Made by a program: the position numbers and the translations under genes. A model generated the notes under the pieces. The model had not been told where the DNA came from. It made no database searches and was given only the letters and a program-made list of their open reading frames with translations. DNA of 64,000 bases. It comes from DUML01 sp050949905 (GTDB lineage: Bacteria > Bacillota > Desulfitobacteriia > Desulfitobacteriales > Syntrophobotulaceae). The stretch's first letter is position 1, and each line of letters starts with the position of its first letter. The DNA lies in NCBI GenBank assembly GCA_050949905.1, contig JBMNGP010000005.1, forward strand, positions 62,001 through 126,000, given 5' to 3'. Below are positions 53,670-63,479 of the stretch, one piece after another.

Positions 53670-55199
53670 TTACTCCGGACTAACATGGCTTAATTTCTGC
53701 AAAGCGGGACTATTAATAATATCTCCCTCATAGGTAAATCTTGACCCGTGGCAGGGGCAGTCCCAGGACTTTTCCGCCGAATTCCATTGAAGCTCACAGC
53801 CTAGATGGGTACAGGTGGTATCTACGATATGCAAAATACCTTTTTCATCGCGGTAAGCCCCGACCCGTTGGCCGTTGAGTTCCAGAATTTTTCCTTCACC
53901 CCTAGGAACCTCTGTTTCGGAAGGCACTGGCAAAATTTTGCCGGCGATCAGGTGTTTAGCAACGTTCAAGTTTTCCTTGACAAAATTCTTGGCAGAGGCC
54001 GAAGGGGTAAAACGGGATGGATTATAAACATCCTGCCAGGGGCTCTTGCCTATTAGGATTAGGTCCCGCAGGATTAATGCCGCCGCCATACTGGTTGTCA
54101 TGCCCCATTTGCGATAGCCGGTCGCCACATAAATATTTTCTGTGCCGGAAGTTAGCCGGCCGATATAAGGAATTTCATCCATTGTTGTATAATCTTGAGT
54201 AGACCAGCGATAAGGGATATCTTCGACTTCAAAGATTTCAGTAGCAAAGTCTCTTAATTTTCGGTAGTGATTGCTTGTATCTTCACCTTGGCCTGTCTTG
54301 TGATGCTCGCCTCCGATTATAACCAATTCCTTGTCTTCAGTTTGTTGACTGCGCAGGGAGCGGCTGGGATCCTCCGCGGTAATGTACATACCTCCCGGGA
54401 AGCTGCCTTTGATTTTAACCCCCAGAACATAAGAACGTTCGGGGTAGAGCCTGGTAAAATAGAGCCCCATAGCTTCATGACAGGGATAATGAGAAGCAAT
54501 AATAAGGTTGCGGGCCGCGATCTTTTTTCCTCCGTCAGTAATAACCAGGCAAGGCGAGCCTTCCTCGACCTCAACTACTTTTGTCTGTTCGAAAATATAA
54601 CTGCCGTTACCGGGAATAGTCCGGGCAAGAGCCAAAAGATATTTCCGGGGATGGAACTGAGCTTGCCCCTCAAATTTTAAGGCGCCTTTGACAGCAAGAG
54701 GTAAAGGGATATCAGTCTGGAAAGAGGCTTTGATGCCCAGGGAAGAGGCAGCGTTCGCTTCCGCGATCAGTTGAGGAAGGTATTCATCTTTTTGGGTATA
54801 GATATAGGCATCTTGCCAGGAGAAATCACAATCAAGGGAATTATCCTTAATGAGGCGGGCAATTTCTTGAATGGCCGTTTCATTAGCCACGGCATATTGT
54901 TGGGCCTTTTCTTCGCCGAAATGTGTTCTCAGCTTATCATAGATTAAGTCGTGCTGAGATGTAATTTTCGCGGTGGTATGCCCGGTAGTACCCTGAAGAA
55001 TACGGTCGGCCTCAACAATTGCCACTTTAAAGCCTTCCTTTTTCAGTAAGTAAGCAGAAGTAATCCCGGTTATCCCCCCGCCAATAATCGCTATATCAAT
55101 TTCTAGGTCATCATTTAAAGTGTCAAAGTTGGGTTGGGGAGTAGAAGCGATCCAATAAGACTGAGGTACTTTCGTAAAGCTTTCTCGCCGGTCATTCAT
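53670..55199 (-). CDS. FAD-dependent oxidoreductase with C-terminal Rieske domain
   Basis: 509 residues from the preferred ATG at 55199. An N-terminal DAO-type FAD domain (IDIAIIGGGITGITSAYLLK) with the family segment VATGYRKWGMTTSMAAALIL near 370 is followed by a ~90-residue Rieske 2Fe-2S domain: CTHLGCELQWN and CPCHGSRFTYEGDI carry the two Cys-x-His pairs. This fused form is widespread in Firmicutes and often annotated as a glycine/gamma-glutamylputrescine-type oxidase; the substrate is unknown. The selenoprotein candidate follows on the same strand after 97 bases, but with its own promoter. Confidence 0.9.
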   Translation of the reverse strand: MNDRRESFTKVPQSYWIASTPQPNFDTLNDDLEIDIAIIGGGITGITSAYLLKKEGFKVAIVEADRILQGTTGHTTAKITSQHDLIYDKLRTHFGEEKAQQYAVANETAIQEIARLIKDNSLDCDFSWQDAYIYTQKDEYLPQLIAEANAASSLGIKASFQTDIPLPLAVKGALKFEGQAQFHPRKYLLALARTIPGNGSYIFEQTKVVEVEEGSPCLVITDGGKKIAARNLIIASHYPCHEAMGLYFTRLYPERSYVLGVKIKGSFPGGMYITAEDPSRSLRSQQTEDKELVIIGGEHHKTGQGEDTSNHYRKLRDFATEIFEVEDIPYRWSTQDYTTMDEIPYIGRLTSGTENIYVATGYRKWGMTTSMAAALILRDLILIGKSPWQDVYNPSRFTPSASAKNFVKENLNVAKHLIAGKILPVPSETEVPRGEGKILELNGQRVGAYRDEKGILHIVDTTCTHLGCELQWNSAEKSWDCPCHGSRFTYEGDIINSPALQKLSHVSPE

Positions 55200-55367
55200 T
55201 TTAAGATTCATTCCTTTCTGGATCAAAAATATTATGAAGTAACATATTTTACGGTGTAAAGGATTATCGTAACCTTCTACTTATATCATTTGCAAAAATA
55301 GTAAGTTTATCCTGTAAAGAAAAGAAACCGCTTGAAGAATTGTTCTTGGGAAAAGGAGGAAAATAAC

Positions 55368-55472
55368 TTGCAAAGGAGAAATATGCAACTAAAAAAGAGT
55401 CGCTTCATATTCCCCCGGAACCAGGAAAGGATGGAATACAAGAGGGTGAAAAGCTATCTTTTTTTCGATTGA
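55368..55472 (+). CDS. Possible 34-residue basic peptide
   Basis: A TTG at 55368 with AAAGGAGG 8 bases upstream, and an in-frame ATG at 55383 with a second AAAGGAG site, open a 34-codon frame (basic, ending YLFFD). The adjacent frame also encodes a protein-like run (ESLHIPPEPGKDGIQEGEKL), so this may be a frameshifted remnant. Apart from this the 55200-55548 gap holds nothing I can name. Confidence 0.3.
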   Translation: MQRRNMQLKKSRFIFPRNQERMEYKRVKSYLFFD

Positions 55473-55548
55473 CATTTTCCAGCCGGCAGAAGCGGATAGC
55501 GTTTACAGTGAAGCCTTGAATTGGGACTAATATAGGCGGTGGTGATAC

Positions 55549-56370
55549 TTGCGAAAAATACTATTAATATTGATATTGATAGGTAGTCTCTTCTTTTTAT
55601 ATACTTTGCTTGAACCCTATTGGCTTAAGGTTGAGGAAATTACAATCCGTGATCCGGATATTCCCGCATCTTTTAATAATTTTAAAATAGCCTTTCTTAC
55701 CGATATTCATCATAGTCCTAGCTTTTCCAGAGACAGAGTTGAAAAAGTGGTGGAAAAGGTCAATGCCCTGAAGCCTGATGTCATTTTACTGGGAGGTGAC
55801 TATGCGGAAGAGGAACTGACATATCTCCGGGATTGTTTGCAGGTATTGGGTAAATTGGAGGCGCCGCATGGGATATACGGTGTCCTTGGCAATCATGAGT
55901 TCATGCTCGATCCCGATGTTGCCTGGGGAGAGATGGAGGCAAACAAGATTGCCAGTTTGGATAACAAAGGTATTTGGCTTTACCGTAACGAAGGCAGGAT
56001 TAGGCTTGGTGGCGTCGGTGATCTCTGGAATGATAGCCAAAGGATCGAAAAAGTAGTAGAAAACGTGGAGCGGGACGATTTTGTAATCCTGCTTTCCCAT
56101 AACCCCGATTATATTGAAAGAATGACGACTGATAAGGTAGACTTAATCTTAAGCGGTCATACCCACGGCGGGCAGGTTACTATCTTTGGTTTATGGGCCC
56201 CGGTTCATCCTTCCAGCTATGGGCAAAAATATATCAGTGGGCTGGTGGAAACACCCCGAGCAAAATTGCTCGTCTCCAATGGTATTGGCTTCCTCGACAA
56301 GCGGCCTTTAAGGTTCTTTGCGAGGCCGCAAATCAATGTTATTTACCTCAGAAATAGTGAACAAATCTAA
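55549..56370 (+). CDS. Membrane-anchored metallophosphoesterase
   Basis: 273 residues. An N-terminal hydrophobic anchor (ILLILILIGSLFFLYTLL) precedes a calcineurin-like domain with the metal motifs FLTDIHH, LLGGDYAEEE, GNHEFM, LLSHNPD and GHTHGGQVT. It is of the YkoQ/YaeI type, which includes outward-facing enzymes suggested to act on phospholipid or nucleotide substrates. The start is TTG at 55549 with a GGTGG-type site. It lies upstream of a tautomerase gene by 80 bases. Confidence 0.9.
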   Translation: MRKILLILILIGSLFFLYTLLEPYWLKVEEITIRDPDIPASFNNFKIAFLTDIHHSPSFSRDRVEKVVEKVNALKPDVILLGGDYAEEELTYLRDCLQVLGKLEAPHGIYGVLGNHEFMLDPDVAWGEMEANKIASLDNKGIWLYRNEGRIRLGGVGDLWNDSQRIEKVVENVERDDFVILLSHNPDYIERMTTDKVDLILSGHTHGGQVTIFGLWAPVHPSSYGQKYISGLVETPRAKLLVSNGIGFLDKRPLRFFARPQINVIYLRNSEQI

Positions 56371-56450
56371 AAAACGCAAACACTAATAACAATACAAACA
56401 CAAAAAATACTAAAGACAAACAACTAAAACAACGTAAAGGAGAGTTAAAA

Positions 56451-56672
56451 ATGCCCCATATTATTGTTAAACTGTGGCCCGGAAGAAGCGAGGAACAGAA
56501 AATAGCCTTAGCTAATAAAATGGCTAAAGCTATGGAGGAAGTTATGGCTATTGAGGAAAAACATATTTCCGTTGCTTTTGAGGAGATTCCCAAGGAAAAA
56601 TGGCTGGAGGAGGTTTATCAACCTGATATAGTAGCCAAAGAGAAGTTACTTTATAAGAAACCAGGTTATTAA
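56451..56672 (+). CDS. 4-oxalocrotonate tautomerase family protein
   Basis: 73 residues with the catalytic Pro2 (MPHIIVKLWPGRSEEQK) and the beta-alpha-beta unit of 4-OT-type tautomerases, including AIEEKHISVAFEEIPKEKW. These work as multimers on keto-enol substrates; the natural substrate is unknown. GTAAAGGAG precedes the ATG. A ~340-base gap without recognisable signals follows (56673-57009). Confidence 0.85.
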   Translation: MPHIIVKLWPGRSEEQKIALANKMAKAMEEVMAIEEKHISVAFEEIPKEKWLEEVYQPDIVAKEKLLYKKPGY

Positions 56673-57009
56673 GAAAACCAAGTAATGACAAATTAAGAAT
56701 GGGAATTTACTGATAAACTACCTGGTTTAAATAAAAATAGTTTTAGTGAAGCTGGAAACAAGGATTTCTGGCTCCATTTTTATTAGAGCATGAGAATCTT
56801 GCAAAATAAGCATTTGTCGATTCATAAAACTTTGATGAAGAGATTAAAAGTTATTTAGGGTTGAACTGTTTGGGATGAGAAATTTTCTATTTATTAAAGA
56901 GCCTCCTGTATGCTAATATTAATATAGTAGTATTAACTATAAATGAATCCTTGCTTTTTGCAGGAATTAATTATTTTAGTAATTAAATTATTGGGGAGGA
57001 GTGAACAAG

Positions 57010-57861
57010 ATGAGAAAAATAAAAATTATAACAGACAGTACTTGCGATCTTCCGAAGAATTTAATTGAGAAATATGATATTACTGTTGTGTCTTTATTTG
57101 TAGTTTTTGGCGAAGAGAATTACCGAGATGGCGTTGATTTGTACCCGGAAAAACTATTTAGAATGGTGAAAGAAAAAGGGATTCTTCCTAAAACAGCCTC
57201 ACCATCACCGTATGATTTTGTACGTTGTTATCAAGAGTATCTCGATCAGGAAATGGATATTATAGTTATAACGATTTCCGCCAAAATGTCTTCAACATAT
57301 CAGAATGCGCTGCTGGCCGCTTCAGAATGTCCGGAAGGAAGAATATGGGTAGTTGATTCGCAAAACATTACGGCCGGAGTAGGAATGTTGGCAATAATAG
57401 CCGCCAAAATGGCTCAAGATGGGAAAAATCCTCAGGAAATTGTAGCTAAGCTTGAAGAACTGGTTCCCAAAGTTAAAGTGAACTTCGTGATTGATACTCT
57501 GGAATACCTCTATAAAGGTGGCAGATGTAATGTTCTCCAGAATTTACTGGGAACGGCTCTAAAAATCAGGCCGATAATCGGAGTGGAAGAAGGTAGTATG
57601 CTGGTCGCTGGAAAAACGAGGGGCGATAAGAAAAGAGCACTTAATAAAATTCTCGAATGGGCTCTTGAAGACCGGCAGGAGATAGATTTCGATCAGGTAT
57701 TTGTTATTAGCTCGTTTGGTGGCGAAGAAGAGGCAGTTTATATCCATGATTGCCTTAGTAAAGTTTTAGTCGATAAAGAAATTATTGTCGGCTTGGCCGG
57801 CTGTGTAATTTCCAGTCATTGCGGCGAAAAAACTACCGGAATAATTTATATAAAGAAATAG
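57010..57861 (+). CDS. DegV family fatty-acid-binding protein
   Basis: 283 residues from the ATG at 57010 (GGGGAGGAG upstream). N-terminal IKIITDSTCDLP, the fatty-acid pocket segment KTASPSPYDFVRCYQ, then ITISAKMSSTYQNA and the C-terminal VGLAGCVISSHCGEKTTGII. DegV/FakB-like proteins bind fatty acids for a FakA kinase. The AT-rich upstream gap has weak inverted repeats near 56960 but no clear promoter. Confidence 0.9.
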   Translation: MRKIKIITDSTCDLPKNLIEKYDITVVSLFVVFGEENYRDGVDLYPEKLFRMVKEKGILPKTASPSPYDFVRCYQEYLDQEMDIIVITISAKMSSTYQNALLAASECPEGRIWVVDSQNITAGVGMLAIIAAKMAQDGKNPQEIVAKLEELVPKVKVNFVIDTLEYLYKGGRCNVLQNLLGTALKIRPIIGVEEGSMLVAGKTRGDKKRALNKILEWALEDRQEIDFDQVFVISSFGGEEEAVYIHDCLSKVLVDKEIIVGLAGCVISSHCGEKTTGIIYIKK

Positions 57862-58044
57862 CACTTTAATATTAAATATTTTTAATTATTATCTATTTAA
57901 GGCAAAGGATCTCATAAATTTTTTTAGTTTACTGATTTTTCTAAAATTTTAAGTCTTCTCCTTTTTATGTTATGATATCTTTATTGGAATTTGTCTAATT
58001 ATGTAGTAATAATTACTTGATTTAAATTTAATCGGGGGAGAATT

Positions 58045-59715
58045 ATGGACATTAGCCTTATTCTGTTTAGTTTTTTTGGCGGTTTGGGTTTGTTCCTCTA
58101 CGGAATCAAAGCCATGTCCGACGGCCTCCAGGCAGTAGCCGGCGATAGACTTCGCGTTATCTTAGAAAAGGGAACAAGTACACCGCTTAGAGGAGCTCTG
58201 ACTGGCACTTTAGTTACTTCGCTGATCCAGAGCAGCAGCGGGACGACAGTGATCGCAGTGGGTTTAGTTAATGCCGGGTTACTAACGTTAAGACAGGCTA
58301 TTGGTGTCATTATGGGAGCCAACATTGGAACTACTGTTACTGCTTATTTGATTGGCTTTAACTTGAAAGACTATGCTCTACCGATTATTGCTATCGGTGT
58401 CCTGCTAATTTTTTTTACTAAGAAAAAAAAATATCATTATATCGGTCAGGTAATTTTCGGTTTTGGCTTGCTGTTTTTCGGCATGGAAATCATGGGCCAA
58501 GGAATGAAGCCTTTAAGATCATCGGACTTTTTTATTAACTTAATGGTTAATGTTGAAAATAATTCTCTCTTGGGTATTTTAATCGGCGCACTGTTTACCG
58601 GTGTAGTACAAAGCAGCAGCGCTACCATTGGTATTCTCCAAGAGCTGGCTAACCAGGGTGCTATCACTATCAGCCAGGCTGTGCCTCTTCTTTTTGGCAT
58701 GAATATTGGAACAACGATTACGGCGCTTTTAGCTGCCATCGGAACAAGTGTGGCAGCTCGTCGCACCGCCTTGTCTCATTTCCTATTTAATTTTATTGGA
58801 ACCGTGATTTTTTTGCCATTGTTTCTAAGTGGTTTATTCTTGACTCTTGTCAAATATCTTACAAATGGCATTTACCTACTGCTGCCAGGTGTTGAGGGAA
58901 CTTGGGAATCATTGAATCCAATGATGCAACTCGCTCAATTTCATGGTGCTTTTAATATTTCCAATACTATTCTCCTAATTCCATTTGTATCTGTGTTGGC
59001 AGTACTGGTCACTAAGCTCATTCCCTCCAAGGCTGAAGAAATTGACTTGTCACCTCGCTACTTGGAGCCCAGGCTTTTGCATAATTTGCCGGTGGCCTTA
59101 AATAATGCCAAGCATGAAGTGTTAAGGATGGGCAACATTGCCTATGATACTCTTAGCAATGCCGTAGATTATTTTTTCACCAGGAAAGAAGAAAACCAAA
59201 ATGCGGCTAAAACTTGTGAAGCCATAGTGGACAAGCTGCAGCATGAAATCGAAGTCTATGTGGTTAAAGCCATATCCGGTAAAAACCTCCCGGATGCTTT
59301 ATCCCAAAAGAGCCATACCATCCTGCAGGCAGTCGGAGATATCGAAAGAATGGCAGATCATTCCGATAACATTGTCGAATTGACAGATTATGCTACTGCC
59401 CATGGTTTAGTGTTCTCCGATAAAGCTCTGGAAGATTTAGAAAAATTGGTTGAGAAGGTCAAGGATATCATTATGCTATCCCTGAAAGCCTTAGAGAAAG
59501 AAGATAAACAGTTAGCCAAAGAGGTAGTTGAAAAGGATGACTTCATCGATGAAATGGAGAAAGAACTGCGTAAGGCTCACATTGCCAGAGTAAATGCCAG
59601 AACCTGCAGCGGTAATGTTGGTGCAGTATATCTTGATATCCTAAGTAACTTAGAAAGAATCGGGGATCATTCTGTCAATATTGCCGGTTATGTCATGGGC
59701 AATCAAACGGTTTAA
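58045..59715 (+). CDS. Na/Pi cotransporter family protein with PhoU-like domain
   Basis: 556 residues. Two Na/Pi-cotransporter repeats each carry QSSS: TSLIQSSSGTTVIAVG (near 62) and GVVQSSSATIGIL (near 190). The C-terminal ~200 residues are a PhoU-like helical domain (NIERMADHSDNI-like, LERIGDHSVNIAGYV). The expected role is sodium-driven phosphate uptake with a regulatory PhoU module. GGGGGAG precedes the ATG. A GAGCTC-type hairpin follows. Confidence 0.93.
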   Translation: MDISLILFSFFGGLGLFLYGIKAMSDGLQAVAGDRLRVILEKGTSTPLRGALTGTLVTSLIQSSSGTTVIAVGLVNAGLLTLRQAIGVIMGANIGTTVTAYLIGFNLKDYALPIIAIGVLLIFFTKKKKYHYIGQVIFGFGLLFFGMEIMGQGMKPLRSSDFFINLMVNVENNSLLGILIGALFTGVVQSSSATIGILQELANQGAITISQAVPLLFGMNIGTTITALLAAIGTSVAARRTALSHFLFNFIGTVIFLPLFLSGLFLTLVKYLTNGIYLLLPGVEGTWESLNPMMQLAQFHGAFNISNTILLIPFVSVLAVLVTKLIPSKAEEIDLSPRYLEPRLLHNLPVALNNAKHEVLRMGNIAYDTLSNAVDYFFTRKEENQNAAKTCEAIVDKLQHEIEVYVVKAISGKNLPDALSQKSHTILQAVGDIERMADHSDNIVELTDYATAHGLVFSDKALEDLEKLVEKVKDIIMLSLKALEKEDKQLAKEVVEKDDFIDEMEKELRKAHIARVNARTCSGNVGAVYLDILSNLERIGDHSVNIAGYVMGNQTV

Positions 59716-59823
59716 TATTTTGTCGCTTTAAGATTGCCTTGATTGTGGATAAAACTAGAAAGTTATTAACATCTTGTCATTTTTTTGCTATCATAAAAAT
59801 ACATCGTATTGTTAGTAAATGAT

Positions 59824-59848
59824 CAATGAGCTCTTTTGGGCTCATTAT
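59824..59848. repeat. Hairpin between Na/Pi transporter and propeller protein
   Basis: CAATGAGC pairs with GCTCATTATTG-type sequence around a TCTTTTGG loop. The T-run is poor, so it may be a weak terminator. Confidence 0.4.
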
Positions 59849-59947
59849 TGCTATAGCGCCTATCGAACTAAGGTGCTGTTGTATTAGTGCGTACTGTTTC
59901 AAATAATTAAATAAAGGGTTATTTAATATGAAACTGAGGAGTTTAAG

Positions 59948-62551
59948 GTGTTTATGACCAGATTGGCAGGGAAAATTATAATATTTTGTTTAGTTCTTTG
60001 CTTTGCCACAGGTCTTTTCGGTCAAGAACGAACTCTTTCTGCTCAAAATCTGCCGCCTTCAACGAAGGGCATCCTCGGCGGAATATCTGCTCAACCAGAG
60101 TTCGTATTTCTTAAAGAACAGGAAGAGGTGTTGCTTGTCCCAACTGAGGCTGGATTGTACATAATCAAAGACGGGCTTATCAAGAAGCATTTGTGCCCCG
60201 GCCAAGAAATTTCTGGCTTTGGAATTCTTCCTGACCTCGATCAAGACGGCCATAAGGATTTGGTGATCAGCCTCAAAGAAGAATTACTCCCTAATGTCCT
60301 GGCTCTAAGCAGTGGGAAAGAAGAGGTAATCTGGCGTTTCTCTCCGGTTAATAAAGTCTATGAAGAAGGGTTTGGGTGGTTCGACTATCAGCCAGTAATA
60401 AGCGAAATTATTACCTTAGGGGACAGTAAGGAACAATTCATATATCTTACGGCCGGTGATTCGTTGTTTAAGATTTCGGCCTTTACAGGTCAGGTGGTCT
60501 GGGAACACAGAGAGGAAGGCAGTATTGCAAAAGTATTGGTTGCTGAAGGTATTAACAGTTCAAAAAGCAGGGACATTATTCTTCTCAACCAACGTGGCGA
60601 GGCTGTTTTTATCAATGGAGATTCAGGGGCGGAGGTTGAGCGCCAAATTGGGGCACAATTTCCGGCACAGGATACAAACCAACGGATAACTGATAGCCAT
60701 GGGAGAATACTCCGAACCGATTTACCCTCGGAAGTGGTTCTGCTTGATAGGGGGCAGGTTGCAAGGATTTGGTCGGTGCCAATATTTTCTAGTAACGGAT
60801 ATGTGGGGCTGGACGAAGAAAGCTCTGAATTTCTCCTGCTTTACGCGGTGGTGCAGGAAACTGAAGCTGCTACTAAGCAAGGTCTACTCCAGAAAGTCAC
60901 TGGCCATGGGGAAATAATCTGGGAGTATTTGCTGGAATCTTCTTTGCTCGCTGACTATGAGGGAATAAGCAAGATCCAAAGCGCTGGAGATTTAAACCAG
61001 GATGGGTTTAACGACATTCTGGGAGCATTATCTCCGGTTGAAACCGCCGGCAGTTTACCTGCTAAAATTATCGCCATAGATGGCCAAGCAGGTCAAACCC
61101 TCTGGGAAGGGAACCTAATCCACCATACTAAGGTAACTTCAGTTATACCATATCAAGACATTAATAATGACGGATCACCGGAGGTTCTAATCGGTACATC
61201 TACTCATTTTTATGTTCTAAATGGCGCCGACGGCAAAATAATCCGAGACTGGACTCATCACAACTTACAAAAAAACGGGTATTTTGAACCTACCAAGGGG
61301 ATGGGGCAAGAAGTCCTTCTTATCCCCTCAGGGGATGTTAATAAAGATGATTTAACCGATCTTTTTGTAGTTTCACCCCGGCAGGTAAGGTTGGCTTTAT
61401 CTAATAGGGTGGGAGGCTTGGACTTTTATTTCAAAGATTTATATAGTGTATCCCAAGGAGATCTTAGCCTGCAAGAAGCGCATTCCTTAACTGATCTTAA
61501 TGGCGATGGAATTCCGGAATTGCTGGTAACTAAAGAAGTAGGGGGGCAAATAATCAAGACAATTCTATCCGGAGCTGACGGAAAACTTATGGCGGAGATG
61601 GCAGGCTCTAACCTCATCTTCAAACCAACCGGGGTGGACTTTAACAACAATCAAGTTCTTGACCTATTATGTTATCAAGCCGATGCTGCCGGGAAACTGA
61701 CATTGCGTTTAATTGATGGTCTTAACGGTAAGTCGCTTTGGGCTTATGCGGGATTCAACGCTCCATCAGGATTTAGTTTTAATGAGATCTCTCCCGGCTG
61801 TCTGGTTGATGATCTAAATCGGGACGGTATACCTGAACTGGCTGTCCTTAAGTATGCTACCTCGGGAACGGGTCTGTGCATTGAGATTTTTGATGCAGCA
61901 GGGGGCTGGGAAGAACCTTATAAAACCCTTCATATTCAAGACGAGCCTTATCTTAAACTAAATAGGCACTGGGCTCCGGGTTTAACTCTTAGAATGATAA
62001 GTCACAATACTCAAAAATATCTTGCGCTGACAGGTAGATTGGGGGGAAGAGATGAAGGATTAAAACTCGTTCTCTATGACTTTCAGCAAGAAAAAACCGT
62101 TGCCATCTACCCGATTGCTGCTAGGGATTTAACCCTAAAGGCAGATTTCTTTATTGCGGAAGACCTTAAAGGGAAGGTGAGTTTTTGGAATTTTCCTTTT
62201 GAGGAACCGGTGGCTGAAATAAGAGGCGAGTCTGCTTTATCGCCTTTGGAGCTCGAATGGACAAAGGCCGATCCTTTTACTTGGACAAAGATCTACATAG
62301 ATAATGTGCTTGCTCTGGAAACCCAAGCCGAGACAGCCGAGTTGGCAATCACCCCCGGAAAACATTTGTTGGGAATTGCTCAGTATAATCAAAGAGGGGA
62401 ACATTCTTACCAAAGTTTTCCTATTGAGGTGGCAGGAAACAAGAAAGCCGGGATTATAACGGTAATCCTGACAATTGTATCTTTAAGTTTGGTATTTGCC
62501 GTTCCGGGATATGTAAAAGCGCGGATTAGGGCAGGTGTTAAACGTGGCTAA
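59948..62551 (+). CDS. Exported FG-GAP/beta-propeller protein with C-terminal anchor
   Basis: 867 residues. A signal peptide (IIIFCLVLCFATGLF) precedes a large beta-propeller region with seven calcium-type FG-GAP motifs: DLDQDGHKD (~95), DLNQDGFND (~347), DINNDGSPE (~403), DVNKDDLTD (~462), DLNGDGIPE (~515), DFNNNQVLD (~563) and DLNRDGIPE (~621). The C-terminus has a beta-sandwich-like domain and a final membrane helix (IITVILTIVSLSLVFAVPGY) with a basic stop. GAGGAG lies 6 bases before the GTG start. It overlaps an ABC ATPase gene, so it is probably the outer part of, or partner to, that transporter. Its role is unknown. Confidence 0.8.
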   Translation: MFMTRLAGKIIIFCLVLCFATGLFGQERTLSAQNLPPSTKGILGGISAQPEFVFLKEQEEVLLVPTEAGLYIIKDGLIKKHLCPGQEISGFGILPDLDQDGHKDLVISLKEELLPNVLALSSGKEEVIWRFSPVNKVYEEGFGWFDYQPVISEIITLGDSKEQFIYLTAGDSLFKISAFTGQVVWEHREEGSIAKVLVAEGINSSKSRDIILLNQRGEAVFINGDSGAEVERQIGAQFPAQDTNQRITDSHGRILRTDLPSEVVLLDRGQVARIWSVPIFSSNGYVGLDEESSEFLLLYAVVQETEAATKQGLLQKVTGHGEIIWEYLLESSLLADYEGISKIQSAGDLNQDGFNDILGALSPVETAGSLPAKIIAIDGQAGQTLWEGNLIHHTKVTSVIPYQDINNDGSPEVLIGTSTHFYVLNGADGKIIRDWTHHNLQKNGYFEPTKGMGQEVLLIPSGDVNKDDLTDLFVVSPRQVRLALSNRVGGLDFYFKDLYSVSQGDLSLQEAHSLTDLNGDGIPELLVTKEVGGQIIKTILSGADGKLMAEMAGSNLIFKPTGVDFNNNQVLDLLCYQADAAGKLTLRLIDGLNGKSLWAYAGFNAPSGFSFNEISPGCLVDDLNRDGIPELAVLKYATSGTGLCIEIFDAAGGWEEPYKTLHIQDEPYLKLNRHWAPGLTLRMISHNTQKYLALTGRLGGRDEGLKLVLYDFQQEKTVAIYPIAARDLTLKADFFIAEDLKGKVSFWNFPFEEPVAEIRGESALSPLELEWTKADPFTWTKIYIDNVLALETQAETAELAITPGKHLLGIAQYNQRGEHSYQSFPIEVAGNKKAGIITVILTIVSLSLVFAVPGYVKARIRAGVKRG

Positions 62552-63476
62552 TTATGCGGTAAATGTTAACAGCCTATCTAAGAGATATGGCAAGAAGCTC
62601 GTTCTCAATGATTTTAGCTGGAAAGTTGCTCCGGGTGAGATCCACGCATTAGTTGGAACAGACGCTTCCGGTAAGACTACTCTGCTCAATATTTTGGTGG
62701 GAATCATTAAGCCATCCAGCGGAAACTGTAAAATATTTGCCTACCAGGCCGGCAGTATGGAGGCCAAGAAAATTATCGGCTATGTTCCCGCTCAACCAAC
62801 TTTTTATTCTTCTCTCAATCTCCTTGATTATTTGGTTTATATGGCGATGGTATCCGGGCTCAAACAAGCCGAAGCTATTTCTCGAGCTATTGCCTTATTG
62901 AAAAGAATTGACCTCTATACTTTTCGCTGGAAAAACCCGGTGGATTTGCCTTCCGGGATGAAAATTAAAATAGCCCTTGCCCAAAGTTTATTGGCAAAAC
63001 CTAGCCTCCTTATCTTGGATGAGCCTGTCAGCAATTTGGAACAGGCGGCTAAGACTTCAGTTCTGGAGCTCTTGCAAGAACTAAGTAAGGAGCAGGAACT
63101 AACCGTTATTCTCTCTGCCGGGCACTGGTCAGATATAGAAAAGATTGCGACTAAAATCACTATTCTTAAGAAGGGCAGGGTACTTCTAAGCGAAGACACT
63201 GCGGTAGTCAGATCGCTTTTTGGCCAGGGAGTTTTTGCTCTGGATACAACGGATAATAGTAAACTATTCGATGTTCTCAAAAGGATGAGCTATCTGCGTC
63301 AGATAACCAGGACTGAACAGGATTCTCTGATCGTTATAACAGAAGAAAGGGAGCGTTTCCGCAAAGATATTCCCGGAGTTATTTATAAATTAGAGATTGA
63401 GCTCTTGGCCTTTGAACAAAAACAACTGACTATTGAGAGCATTTCCCGTTACTTGTCCGACCCGGAAGGAGTGTAA
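62544..63476 (+). CDS. ABC transporter ATP-binding protein
   Basis: 310 residues: Walker A GTDASGKTT, Walker B LLILDEPVSNLEQA, and an atypical signature LPSGMKIKIALAQSLL. The C-terminal ~70 residues are the extra domain of ABC-2 ATPases. GTG 62544 is preferred; a GTG at 62535 in frame has a weaker site. It overlaps the propeller gene by 8 bases, and the permease gene starts 3 bases after its stop, so the three are one operon. Confidence 0.9.
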   Translation: MANYAVNVNSLSKRYGKKLVLNDFSWKVAPGEIHALVGTDASGKTTLLNILVGIIKPSSGNCKIFAYQAGSMEAKKIIGYVPAQPTFYSSLNLLDYLVYMAMVSGLKQAEAISRAIALLKRIDLYTFRWKNPVDLPSGMKIKIALAQSLLAKPSLLILDEPVSNLEQAAKTSVLELLQELSKEQELTVILSAGHWSDIEKIATKITILKKGRVLLSEDTAVVRSLFGQGVFALDTTDNSKLFDVLKRMSYLRQITRTEQDSLIVITEERERFRKDIPGVIYKLEIELLAFEQKQLTIESISRYLSDPEGV

Positions 63477-63479
63477 AAC